Origin: Hoeflea sp. 108
Lineage (GTDB): Bacteria > Pseudomonadota > Alphaproteobacteria > Rhizobiales > Rhizobiaceae
Reading direction: 5' to 3'
NCBI RefSeq assembly: GCF_000372965.1
Contig: NZ_KB890024.1
Coordinates: 2,792,839-2,856,838, forward strand
Length of the DNA: 64,000 nt
Positions 36,508 through 44,351 of this stretch are shown here, piece after piece. Under the pieces are notes generated by a model. It searched no databases, had not been told where the DNA came from, and saw nothing but the letters and a program-made list of their open reading frames with translations. Position 1 is the stretch's first letter, and each line of letters begins with the position of its first letter. A program made the translations under genes and the position numbers.

Positions 36508-37293
36508 ATGTTTGAACTCTCCACCGATATCGTCCTCGTCCTCACTGCGGCCGCCTTCATAGCCGGCTTCATCGATTCGATCGCCGGCGGCGGCGGTTTG
36601 ATCACCATCCCCGCTTTGCTGCTCGCCGGCGTGCCGCCGGTGGAATCGCTCGGCACCAACAAGCTGCAATCGCTGTTCGGTTCGGGATCAGCCACCATCA
36701 GTTATGCCGCAAAGGGTCACGTCGACATCCGCAAGCAGTTGCCCTGGGCTGCGGTTGCCTTTGTCGGCTCCGTGGCCGGCGCCTTGCTGGCGACCGTGCT
36801 GCCCGGCGACATCCTGCGTGTGGTGATGCCGATCCTGCTCGTCGCCATTGCCCTCTACTTCGCCTTCAAGCCGAACATGGACGATCTGGATCGCAGCGAG
36901 CGCATCTCGCCCTTCCTCTTCGGCATGACCGTGGTGCCCGCCATCGGCTTTTACGATGGCGTGTTCGGCCCGGGCACCGGCTCGTTCTTCATGCTCGCCT
37001 TCGTGGCGCTGGCCGGCTACGGCGTGCTCAAAGCCACTGCCCACACCAAGTTCCTGAATTTCGCCTCCAATCTCGGCGGGCTGGTCGCCTTCGCGTTCGT
37101 CGGCGCGGTCCACTGGAAGATCGGACTGTTGATGGGCGCAGCACAGTTCCTCGGCGCTAGGCTTGGCGCCCACATGGCCATGCGCAGCGGCGCCAAGCTG
37201 ATCAAGCCGCTTTTGGTCTGCACCTGCGTGGCGCTGGCCATCAAGCTCCTGATCGACCCGACCAACCCATTGCGGGTAATGGTGGGCTTCTGA
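36508..37293 (+). CDS. TSUP-family (TauE/SafE) membrane transporter
   Basis: The 261-residue protein has about eight hydrophobic helices and the family repeats FIDSIAGGGGLITIPALLLA and GFYDGVFGPGTGSFFMLAFV. TSUP proteins move sulfite, sulfoacetate, or other sulfur- or carbon-containing anions. The start at 36508 (MFELSTDIVL) was chosen because the upstream frame is not hydrophobic. It is not directly beside the SoeABC genes, so a link to sulfite export is only speculation. Confidence 0.85.
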   Translation: MFELSTDIVLVLTAAAFIAGFIDSIAGGGGLITIPALLLAGVPPVESLGTNKLQSLFGSGSATISYAAKGHVDIRKQLPWAAVAFVGSVAGALLATVLPGDILRVVMPILLVAIALYFAFKPNMDDLDRSERISPFLFGMTVVPAIGFYDGVFGPGTGSFFMLAFVALAGYGVLKATAHTKFLNFASNLGGLVAFAFVGAVHWKIGLLMGAAQFLGARLGAHMAMRSGAKLIKPLLVCTCVALAIKLLIDPTNPLRVMVGF

Positions 37294-37353
37294 CGCCGTT
37301 TTGACCGGCTCCTGTCGCTGAGTTACGTTTGCAGCTCCAGCGGAACCGGGCAA

Positions 37354-38190
37354 ATGGCCAGCAGCGAGCCACAAGCGATCAGACCTGCCGATCATCCGGC
37401 AACTCAGGTCGAGATGATGCGGCGCGCGCCATCGCCGGTGCTGGCGGGCATCGTCACAGACCTCATCGGCTACCGTGAACTTGCCCCTGCTTACACTAGG
37501 CAGACGGAAGGTGCTTCGTTGACCGTGCCGCTCGTCATCAGCTTCGGCGAACCGTTCGCCATCGGCCTGAGCCGGACGCCCGGCAACAACGACCGTTTCG
37601 CCAGCTTTGCCTCCGGCCTCCATGCCGGACCTGTGATCATCGATTCCTTCGGCAGTTCGTGCTGCATCCAGGTCAATTTCACGCCATTGGGCGCGCGTCG
37701 CTTCTTCGGCATCCCGATGTACGAACTCGCCGATCGCATGGTCACGCTCGACGAAGTGCTCGGCCCGAATGGCAACGCGCTGCGTGAAAGGCTCGGGCAG
37801 GAAGCCGACTGGAGCCGCCGCCTGGACCTGACTGAATGCTACCTGGTCGAGCGCATGTCGAGCTCGCCGGCAGCCGCAGCCGACGTCGACTGGGCCATGG
37901 CAAGGATCGCGTCGAGCGGCGGTCGCATCCGCGTCGCGGCCCTCGCCAGCGAAATCGGCTGCAGCCGCAGACATCTGGCCGCCCGCTTCGCCGACCAGGT
38001 CGGCATCGGCCCCAAGGCGATTTCGCGCATCGTCAGGTTCAATCGCGCCGCGCGGATGTCCGATGACGTCGACCGCATCGGCTGGGCCGCTCTTGCCGCA
38101 GACTGCGGTTATGCCGACCAGGCGCATCTGGTGCGCGAGTTCCGCGAGCTGGCAGGCGCACCGCCGACGGTCCTGTTCGGCCTCGGCTGA
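37354..38190 (+). CDS. AraC-family transcriptional regulator
   Basis: The 278-residue protein has a C-terminal AraC helix-turn-helix (IRVAALASEIGCSRRHLAAR, then LAADCGYADQAHLVREFREL). The N-terminal part probably senses a ligand but has no recognisable domain. It lies 60 bases after the TSUP gene and is followed by a VOC protein, so it may regulate that neighbour. Confidence 0.88.
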   Translation: MASSEPQAIRPADHPATQVEMMRRAPSPVLAGIVTDLIGYRELAPAYTRQTEGASLTVPLVISFGEPFAIGLSRTPGNNDRFASFASGLHAGPVIIDSFGSSCCIQVNFTPLGARRFFGIPMYELADRMVTLDEVLGPNGNALRERLGQEADWSRRLDLTECYLVERMSSSPAAAADVDWAMARIASSGGRIRVAALASEIGCSRRHLAARFADQVGIGPKAISRIVRFNRAARMSDDVDRIGWAALAADCGYADQAHLVREFRELAGAPPTVLFGLG

Positions 38191-38270
38191 TCCGGTAACA
38201 TTTGTTCAATACGGCAGAGCCGCGCTTCGGCAGATTGGGGCCTCCTCAACCCACCATGCAGGAGGTACAG

Positions 38271-38690
38271 ATGCCCGCTCCCGAAGCTCCACGCATTTTC
38301 CCGACACTGCGCTACAAAGATGCCGCCGCCATGATCGACTGGCTCGGCCAAGCCTTCGGCTTCACGATCCATGCCAGGTACATGAATGGCGACGACGTCG
38401 GTCATGCCGAACTCGCCTTCGGGCATTCGATGATCATGATCGGCTCGTCGCGTCCGGATGGCTATGGCAGCATCGTTGGCGAACCCGGCCAGAATGGCGG
38501 CAAGTCGGTCTATATCGCGGTCGAGGATGTCGACGCGGTCTACCTCAGGGCAAGGTCCGCGGATGCGACCATTGTTCAGGAACTGGCCAACCGCGACTAT
38601 GGCAGCCGCGAATTCATCTGTCGCGACCCGGAAGGCGACGTCTGGTGCTTCGGTACCTATTGGCCGAAGGTCGAAGCGCCAGCCGAATAG
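38271..38690 (+). CDS. VOC-family glyoxalase-like protein
   Basis: The 139-residue protein has a PhnB-like VOC domain: IFPTLRYKDAAAMIDWLGQA at the start, HAELAFGHSMIMIG in the middle, and the end REFICRDPEGDVWCFGTYWP. The ATG at 38271 has AGGAGG 5 bases upstream. It follows the AraC gene on the same strand. A binding or isomerase function is possible, but the substrate is unknown. Confidence 0.82.
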   Translation: MPAPEAPRIFPTLRYKDAAAMIDWLGQAFGFTIHARYMNGDDVGHAELAFGHSMIMIGSSRPDGYGSIVGEPGQNGGKSVYIAVEDVDAVYLRARSADATIVQELANRDYGSREFICRDPEGDVWCFGTYWPKVEAPAE

Positions 38691-38696
38691 CCGCGG

Positions 38697-40166
38697 TCAG
38701 CGCGCTGCGGCGAAGATCGCATCACAATCGAGATGGCGCTCCAGCTCGGCGGCGATCTCGTCCAGCGCGCGCTCGACCTCGGCGCGGTAGTCGATACCGC
38801 CACCCTTGATGCCGAGGCTTTCGAGGAAACGCCCGCGAAACACATCGGCGCCGAACAACCCGTGCATATAGGTGCCGAACACCTTGCAGTCGGCCGAGGT
38901 GGCGCCATCCTCGACGCCGTTGACGATTGCAGCCGGACGCGAACAGTCCGGTCCGGTCGTACGGCCGAGATGGATTTCATAGCCCGTCAGCGGTGCGTCG
39001 AAGCGCAGCGAGCGTGCCTCGACATTGCGCACTGTCTTCTCCGGCTCCATGACAGTCTCGACGTCGAGCAACCCGAGGCCGCGCGTTTCGGTGACGCTGC
39101 CCTCGATGCCCAAGGGATCGCGCACCACCTGCCCAAGCATCTGGTAGCCGCCGCAGATGCCGACGATATGGCCGCCGCGACGGCGATGGGCCTCCAGGTC
39201 ACGATCCCAGCCATTGTCGCGGAACATCAGAAGGTCGCCGATGGTCGATTTGGAGCCGGGGATCACCACCAGCCCGGCATCCTCGGGCAGCGGCTGGCCG
39301 GGCGGCACGAACACCACCTCCACCTGTGGCTCGGCCCGCAACGGGTCGAGATCGTCGAAATTGGAGATACGGCCGAGCATCGGCACCGCGACCTTCAGCG
39401 CCCGCTTTTCGCCGCCGGCGAGGCGTTCGAGGATCACCGAATCCTCCGACGGCAGCAGTGCTGCCGCCTTCAGCCACGGCACCACGCCGAAGCAGCGCCA
39501 GCCGGTGAAGCGGCCAATGGCGTCGATGCCCTCGTCGAACAGGCTGGCGTCGCCGCGGAACTTGTTGATGAGGTAGCCGACGATCATGCGCCGGTCATCG
39601 TCGGGCAGGATGAGATGTGTGCCGGCCACGGACGCGATCACCCCGCCGCGGTCGATGTCTCCGACCAGGATGACGGGTACGTCGGCGCGGGTGGCAAAGC
39701 CCATATTGGCGATGTCGCGTGGCCTGAGATTGATCTCGGCCGGCGAGCCCGCCCCCTCGACGATGATCAGGTCGGCGCCGTCGCCCAACTTCTCCCATGA
39801 ATCGAGCACCGCCCCCATCAGCTGCGGCTTGAGCTGCTGGTAGTCACGTGCCTTGGCATGGCCAAATACCTTGCCCTGCACCACCACCTGGCTGCCGATG
39901 TCGCTCTGCGGCTTGAGCAAAACCGGGTTCATGTGGATGGACGGCTTGACCCCGCAGGCTATGGCCTGCAGCCATTGCGCGCGCCCGATCTCGCCGCCGC
40001 CCACCTCGCCTGGAAGATCGGCGACGGCAGCATTGTTAGACATGTTCTGCGGCTTGAACGGCCGGACGCTGAGGCCGCGGTTGCGCGCGGCCCGGCACAG
40101 TCCTGCCACCAGCACTGTCTTGCCGACGTCGGAGCCGGTGCCCTGGAGCATGATCGCTTTCGCCAT
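38697..40166 (-). CDS. cobQ: Cobyric acid synthase CobQ
   Basis: The 489-residue glutamine-dependent amidotransferase adds four amide groups to adenosylcobyrinate a,c-diamide in vitamin B12 synthesis. The N-terminal ATPase has GTGSDVGKTVLVAGLCRA. The C-terminal class I-like glutaminase has the nucleophile in VGICGGYQMLGQ. The start at 40166 is the ATG of the family-typical MAKAIMLQGTGSDVGK. An open frame continues upstream to 40487 but overlaps the cupin gene. It lies 1 base downstream of the cupin gene on the same strand; no other cob gene is in the window. Confidence 0.95.
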   Translation of the reverse strand: MAKAIMLQGTGSDVGKTVLVAGLCRAARNRGLSVRPFKPQNMSNNAAVADLPGEVGGGEIGRAQWLQAIACGVKPSIHMNPVLLKPQSDIGSQVVVQGKVFGHAKARDYQQLKPQLMGAVLDSWEKLGDGADLIIVEGAGSPAEINLRPRDIANMGFATRADVPVILVGDIDRGGVIASVAGTHLILPDDDRRMIVGYLINKFRGDASLFDEGIDAIGRFTGWRCFGVVPWLKAAALLPSEDSVILERLAGGEKRALKVAVPMLGRISNFDDLDPLRAEPQVEVVFVPPGQPLPEDAGLVVIPGSKSTIGDLLMFRDNGWDRDLEAHRRRGGHIVGICGGYQMLGQVVRDPLGIEGSVTETRGLGLLDVETVMEPEKTVRNVEARSLRFDAPLTGYEIHLGRTTGPDCSRPAAIVNGVEDGATSADCKVFGTYMHGLFGADVFRGRFLESLGIKGGGIDYRAEVERALDEIAAELERHLDCDAIFAAAR

Positions 40167-40167
40167 G

Positions 40168-40773
40168 TCAGGCTCCCGTCGCAGAGATTGTCGAGCGTTG
40201 CGCCAATGGGCCGCCGCGCCAGAGATAAAGCGCCAGAAGCGGCTCGTTGCCCGTACGCATCGCATGGCTGACATTGGAGGCGTGGTGAACAATCTCGCCT
40301 GCCGAACGCAGGCGGAACGGCTCACCGCCCATGCGCCAGCAGGTGCCGCCTGACAGCGGGATGTAGAGCTCTTCGGCAAGGTGGTGATGGTCGGGATATT
40401 CGACATCGGGGCCAAGGACCAGAAAACCCGCCGCCAGTTGCTCATTGGCGAAATGGCCACGCGTGCCAAAGAGTTCGACCCAGCCATAGTTGTCGATGAA
40501 ATGCTGACCGAAATCGGCTGCCGTGTAGGTCTGTCCCCAGCGCAGTTCGTCGCGATGCCTGGCCAGCAACTCGGTCAGTGGCCGCGTTGCATCCGATGCA
40601 AGAATGATGGCGCGATCGAGGAGGACCGAACATGCGACGGCATTCGGCTCCAGTGTCCGGGCAGGCATCGACCAGTCGATTTCGGCCAGAAAGCTGGTCA
40701 CAACAGGGTTGGCGCTGCAGTCTTGCAAATAGCTTCGAAACGCCGCCAGCAGCTCATCAAAATTTGTCGTCAC
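40168..40773 (-). CDS. Cupin protein of the DMSP-lyase (DddL/DddQ) type
   Basis: The 201-residue protein has a C-terminal cupin with the metal-binding motif YPDHHHLAEELYIPLSGG. A later His lies in IVHHASNVSHAMRTGN, and the end is LALYLWRGG. This agrees with the DMSP-lyase family (DddL/DddQ/DddW), which cleaves dimethylsulfoniopropionate to dimethylsulfide and acrylate. The N-terminal helical half is also the right length. It ends 1 base before cobQ, so the two may be translated together. Other cupins could look like this, so the DMSP activity is a moderate inference. Confidence 0.62.
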   Translation of the reverse strand: MTTNFDELLAAFRSYLQDCSANPVVTSFLAEIDWSMPARTLEPNAVACSVLLDRAIILASDATRPLTELLARHRDELRWGQTYTAADFGQHFIDNYGWVELFGTRGHFANEQLAAGFLVLGPDVEYPDHHHLAEELYIPLSGGTCWRMGGEPFRLRSAGEIVHHASNVSHAMRTGNEPLLALYLWRGGPLAQRSTISATGA

Positions 40774-40889
40774 GTCGCTTCCCGCATATGCATTTGCGCA
40801 CAGCCGCTCTGTCAGTCATCGGGTTGCGCGGCCGCATCATTGGTCTAGATTGAACTTCGCGCATAGCCAAAAACGTCAGGGAGGCCGAC

Positions 40890-42056
40890 ATGGACGCCGC
40901 AAACGAAGCGACTGCCGGTCAATTCGAACTCAACGAAGACCAACTGGCGATTCGCGAACTCGCAGGCAGCTTTGCCGCCGAGCGGGTGGCCCCTTTTGCC
41001 CTCGAATGGGACAAGGCCAAGACCTTCCCCGCAGATGTGATCCGTGAGACCGGCCCGCTCGGCTTTGGCGGGCTCTATGTCAGAGACGATGTCGGCGGCT
41101 CGGCATTGACCCGGCTCGACGCGGTGCTCGTCTTCGAGCAGCTGGCACAGGCCTGTCCCGGTTTTTCGTCGTTCATTTCCATCCACAACATGGCCGCGTC
41201 GATGATCGACCGCTTCGGCAACGAGGAGCAGCGCCAGCGCTTCCTGCCCAAGCTGATCTCGATGGAATGGCTGGCAAGCTACTGCCTGACCGAACCCGGT
41301 TCCGGCTCCGACGCCGCCGCCCTGCGCACTCGCGCCGTGCGTGACGGCGACCACTACGTCATCAACGGCGCCAAGCAATTCATCTCGGGCGCCGGCGACA
41401 GCGACATCTATGTTGTCATGGTGCGCACCGGCGTCGATGGCCCCAAGGGCATCTCGACCATCGTCGTGCCCAAGGACGCGCCGGGCCTGTTCTTCGGCGC
41501 CAATGAACACAAGATGGGCTGGCACATGCAGTCGACGCGGCAGGTGATGTTCACCGATTGCCGCGTGCCGGTCGAGAACCGGCTGTCCGACGAGGGCGCG
41601 GGCTTCGGCATTGCCATGGCAGGCCTCGACGGCGGCCGGCTCAACATCGCCGCATGCTCGGTCGGCGGCGCCCAGTCGGCACTGGACAAGGCACTCGCCT
41701 ACACTGCCGAACGCAAGGCCTTCGGCCAGACCATCGACCGCTTCCAGGCGCTGCAGTTCCGCCTCGCCGACATGGAGACCGAACTGCAGGCCGCCCGCCT
41801 GTTCCTCTATGCGGCCGCCTCGAAGCTCGACCGCAAGGCGCACGACGCCTCGAAATGGTCGGCCATGGCCAAGCGCTTCGTCACCGACACTGGCTTCGAC
41901 GTCGCCAACAACGCGCTGCAACTGCTCGGCGGCTACGGCTACCTGCACGACTACGGCATCGAGAAGCTGGTCCGCGACCTGCGCGTCCACCAGATTCTCG
42001 AAGGCACCAACGAGATCATGCGCGTCATCATCGCCAGGCATCTGATCGGGAGATAG
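40890..42056 (+). CDS. Acyl-CoA dehydrogenase, isobutyryl-CoA type
   Basis: The 388-residue flavin dehydrogenase has YCLTEPGSGSDAAALRTRAV, the FAD-binding region, and the catalytic-Glu segment QILEGTNEIMRVIIARHLIG. It resembles isobutyryl-CoA dehydrogenase, which acts in valine breakdown. The next gene is 3-hydroxyisobutyrate dehydrogenase, which supports that pathway. Its TAG stop codon is part of a palindromic repeat that begins at 42054. Confidence 0.88.
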   Translation: MDAANEATAGQFELNEDQLAIRELAGSFAAERVAPFALEWDKAKTFPADVIRETGPLGFGGLYVRDDVGGSALTRLDAVLVFEQLAQACPGFSSFISIHNMAASMIDRFGNEEQRQRFLPKLISMEWLASYCLTEPGSGSDAAALRTRAVRDGDHYVINGAKQFISGAGDSDIYVVMVRTGVDGPKGISTIVVPKDAPGLFFGANEHKMGWHMQSTRQVMFTDCRVPVENRLSDEGAGFGIAMAGLDGGRLNIAACSVGGAQSALDKALAYTAERKAFGQTIDRFQALQFRLADMETELQAARLFLYAAASKLDRKAHDASKWSAMAKRFVTDTGFDVANNALQLLGGYGYLHDYGIEKLVRDLRVHQILEGTNEIMRVIIARHLIGR

Positions 42057-42137
42057 CGAAGGGCGAATAGGGAATAGAGCAAGCTGAACGTAAGCCGTCG
42101 CTGTCCTCCCAGCCCTCTTTCTATTCGCCGTTCGCTA
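42054..42137. repeat. Palindromic repeat between acd and mmsB
   Basis: The 17-base arms TAGCGAAGGGCGAATAG (42054-42070) and CTATTCGCCGTTCGCTA (42121-42137) are inverted and differ at one base. The stop codon of the acyl-CoA dehydrogenase is the first three bases of the left arm. Similar G/C-flanked TATTCGC elements are common in Rhizobiales intergenic regions. Confidence 0.8.
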
Positions 42138-42164
42138 CTCCCTTCTCACCGGAGGAACCACCCA

Positions 42165-43049
42165 ATGACAACTGTCGCCTTCATCGGTCTGGGCAACATG
42201 GGCAATCCCATGGCGGCCAATCTCGTCAAGGCCGGCCATGCCGTCCACGGTTTCGACCTGATGCCCGAGCATCTGGAGACGGCCAGGAGCAACGGCGTCG
42301 TGGTCATGGCCAATGCGGTCGCGGCGGTCAAAGACGCCGACGTCGTCATCACCATGCTGCCGGCCGGCAAGCATGTGCTGTCAGTCTACGAAGACATCGC
42401 GCCCAAGGTGAAGGAAGGCGCGCTGCTCATCGACTCCTCGACCATCGACGTCGATTCCGCCCGCAAGGCTCACGCCATTGCAGCCAAGCACGGCCTGCTC
42501 TCGGTCGACGCTCCCGTATCCGGAGGCACCGGCGGCGCGACCGCGGGAACGCTGACCTTCATGGCCGGCGGCGCCAAGGCAGCCTTCGATGCGGCCGAGC
42601 CGGTGCTGAAGCCGATGGCCGGGCGCATCGTCCATTGCGGCAACGCCGGCGCCGGCCAGGCCGCCAAGATCTGCAACAACATGATCCTCGGCATATCGAT
42701 GATCGGCGTGGCCGAGGCCTTCGTGCTGGCCGAGAAGCTCGGCCTGTCGCACCAGGCACTGTTCGACGTCGCCTCGACCTCGTCAGGCCAGTGCTGGTCG
42801 CTGACCTCCTATTGCCCCGTGCCCGGCCCGGTGCCCAATTCGCCAGCCAACCGCGACTACCAGCCGGGCTTCGCCGCGGCACTGATGCTCAAGGACCTGA
42901 AGCTGTCGCAGGAGGCAGCCCAGCAGGCCGGTGCCGCGACCCCGCTCGGGGCAGAGGCAACGCAGCTCTATTCGCTCTTCGCCGGCCAGGGCCATGGCGG
43001 CACCGACTTCTCCGGCATCATCAAGTTCCTGCGCGGCGACGTCGGCTGA
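42165..43049 (+). CDS. mmsB: 3-hydroxyisobutyrate dehydrogenase
   Basis: The 294-residue NAD enzyme has the Rossmann start FIGLGNMGNPMAANLVKAGH. The substrate motif DAPVSGGTGGATAGTLTFMA and the catalytic Lys segment GNAGAGQAAKICNNM follow. It oxidises 3-hydroxyisobutyrate to methylmalonate semialdehyde in valine catabolism. GGAGG is upstream of the ATG. It follows the isobutyryl-CoA dehydrogenase gene across a palindromic repeat, and the enoyl-CoA hydratase and hydrolase steps are not in the window. Confidence 0.93.
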   Translation: MTTVAFIGLGNMGNPMAANLVKAGHAVHGFDLMPEHLETARSNGVVVMANAVAAVKDADVVITMLPAGKHVLSVYEDIAPKVKEGALLIDSSTIDVDSARKAHAIAAKHGLLSVDAPVSGGTGGATAGTLTFMAGGAKAAFDAAEPVLKPMAGRIVHCGNAGAGQAAKICNNMILGISMIGVAEAFVLAEKLGLSHQALFDVASTSSGQCWSLTSYCPVPGPVPNSPANRDYQPGFAAALMLKDLKLSQEAAQQAGAATPLGAEATQLYSLFAGQGHGGTDFSGIIKFLRGDVG

Positions 43050-43186
43050 CCGCGCCTCCAGGATCGAACAGCTTCCTGCGCGCCTGAATGACGCGCAGAA
43101 ATACTCCTGTCGTCGAGGACAGCTATGTTCGGCGGCAAGTGCCGCCTGTCCTGCGCATCGATTAAGTCAAAAAAAGCTAAGATTTA

Positions 43187-43375
43187 GAATTGATTAAGCT
43201 CTCGATAACCGGGCGGTAACGATGTTCCGCTAAAACGGTTTGCAAGGCGGTCATCGCAGCCGCCGGCGCTCCGGATCAGGTATCGCGTACCGGAGCTGTA
43301 ACCTTCGCGGGTCAGTTGCGAAGGGCCATGCGTTGAAAGTGGCAAAGCCGCGTTCCCGTCAGGGGCGCGGTTTTT
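43187..43375 (+). ncRNA. Structured intergenic RNA or mmsB 3' region with terminator, candidate
   Basis: A Rho-independent terminator lies at 43348-43375 (CCGCG...CGCGG with inner CCC/GGG, then TTTTT). Two more stems precede it: CTCCGG/CCGGAG (43269-43295) and CCTTCGC/GCGAAGG (43302-43324). No gene on the plus strand follows. It could be an independent small RNA or just the end of the mmsB transcript. No clear promoter was found, so the RNA call is tentative. The whole stretch 43050-43400 has no convincing protein gene. Confidence 0.35.
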
Positions 43376-43400
43376 GCGTTCAGCCCCTATCTCAGCTTTC

Positions 43401-43772
43401 TTACCCGCCTGCCTTTGTCGAAAGGCGCCGGAAGTTCGCCTTGACCCTCTTACTGGCCGGGCGAAGGGCCGCCGTGACCGAACGTTGTGCCGCCACGCCA
43501 TTCAGCACCGACGGCGTCTTGCCGGAAAGCACCTCCGGCCAGAACTGCATCGCCGACTGGAAATAGGACATCTGGGCAGCAACCATGCCCTCGGCAATGG
43601 CCGCCGTCTTTTCCGTGACTGCCGCAAGGCTCTCGCCTTTCAGCACTCTGCCGCTGTGGGCCTCGGTCGCCATGACCGGCAGCCGCATCGCCATCACCAT
43701 CGGCGCCAGCATCAAGCTGCCGGCAATGGCCGTCGACTGCCGCTGCGCCTTCATCGCCTGGTGTCTTTTCAT
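43401..43772 (-). CDS. Phasin-like small protein, tentative
   Basis: The 123-residue protein has a hydrophobic, Met- and Ala-rich first part and a helical second part (EKTAAIAEGMVAAQMSYFQS, AMQFWPEVLSGKTPS) that resembles polyhydroxyalkanoate-granule phasins. The tail is basic. The start at 43772 has AGGAG upstream. It stands alone between the mmsB-side terminator and a CMD-family gene. The phasin assignment rests on weak similarity. Confidence 0.5.
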   Translation of the reverse strand: MKRHQAMKAQRQSTAIAGSLMLAPMVMAMRLPVMATEAHSGRVLKGESLAAVTEKTAAIAEGMVAAQMSYFQSAMQFWPEVLSGKTPSVLNGVAAQRSVTAALRPASKRVKANFRRLSTKAGG

Positions 43773-43886
43773 GCGAAAGGCACTCCTGCTGGGCAACAGG
43801 CCCGCCTCGATCGCCAGTGGCGGTCGAGAATTATTGTGCAGTGCACAATATATGCCACAAGCCTGTCATGAACAAGCAGGAAGCAA

Positions 43887-44297
43887 TCAGCCTTTGGGCT
43901 CGAAGGCGGCATCGACGGGCGGACGCAGGCCGTTGGCGAGCCTGTTCGTCTCGTTGGCCATGCCGACGACCGCGAGCAACTCCATCAGCTGCGCCTCGCT
44001 CAGGCCCTTGGCGCGCGCCGAAGCGGTGTGCGAATATGTGCAATACTCGCAGCCATTGGTCGCCGAAACCGCGATGTAGATCATTTCCTTGACGAGCGGA
44101 TCAAGCGCGCCCGGCGCCATCACTTCCCGCAGCGTGTCCCAGGTGCGCTTGAGCAATGCCGGGTCATGCGCCAGCACCTTCCAGAAATTGTTGACCCAAT
44201 CGACCTTCCTGGTTGCCATGATGTCGTCATAGACGGCGCGAACGGCTTCGTTTGCCTGCTCGTACTCGATCAATGGCACGATCGGTTTTCCGCTCAT
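43887..44297 (-). CDS. Carboxymuconolactone decarboxylase / AhpD-like protein
   Basis: The 136-residue all-helical protein has the CxxC motif followed by His (CEYCTYSH), as in AhpD-type alkyl-hydroperoxide partners. GGGAGG lies 5 bases before the ATG at 44297; the ATG at 44300 is too close. A role in peroxide defence or in a ring-cleavage pathway is possible. It is separated from the aminotransferase gene by that gene's terminator, so it is probably transcribed on its own. Confidence 0.83.
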   Translation of the reverse strand: MSGKPIVPLIEYEQANEAVRAVYDDIMATRKVDWVNNFWKVLAHDPALLKRTWDTLREVMAPGALDPLVKEMIYIAVSATNGCEYCTYSHTASARAKGLSEAQLMELLAVVGMANETNRLANGLRPPVDAAFEPKG

Positions 44298-44319
44298 CAT
44301 TTCCTCCCTGGTTGGAAAA

Positions 44320-44345
44320 GGCCGGGCAGGTTGCCCTGCCCGGCC
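44320..44345 (-). terminator. Terminator of the class III aminotransferase
   Basis: A perfect 11-bp stem (GGCCGGGCAGG / CCTGCCCGGCC) with a 4-base loop is followed on the reverse strand by TTTT. It lies just downstream of the aminotransferase stop codon. Confidence 0.88.
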
Positions 44346-44351
44346 CCGTAA

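Noticed and set aside
36688..38127. A 479-codon open frame on the minus strand over the TSUP and AraC genes
   Set aside because: It is antisense to two well supported genes and has no conserved motifs.
40167..40487. In-frame upstream extension of cobQ
   Set aside because: The family start MAKAIMLQGTG is at 40166, and the extension overlaps the cupin gene.
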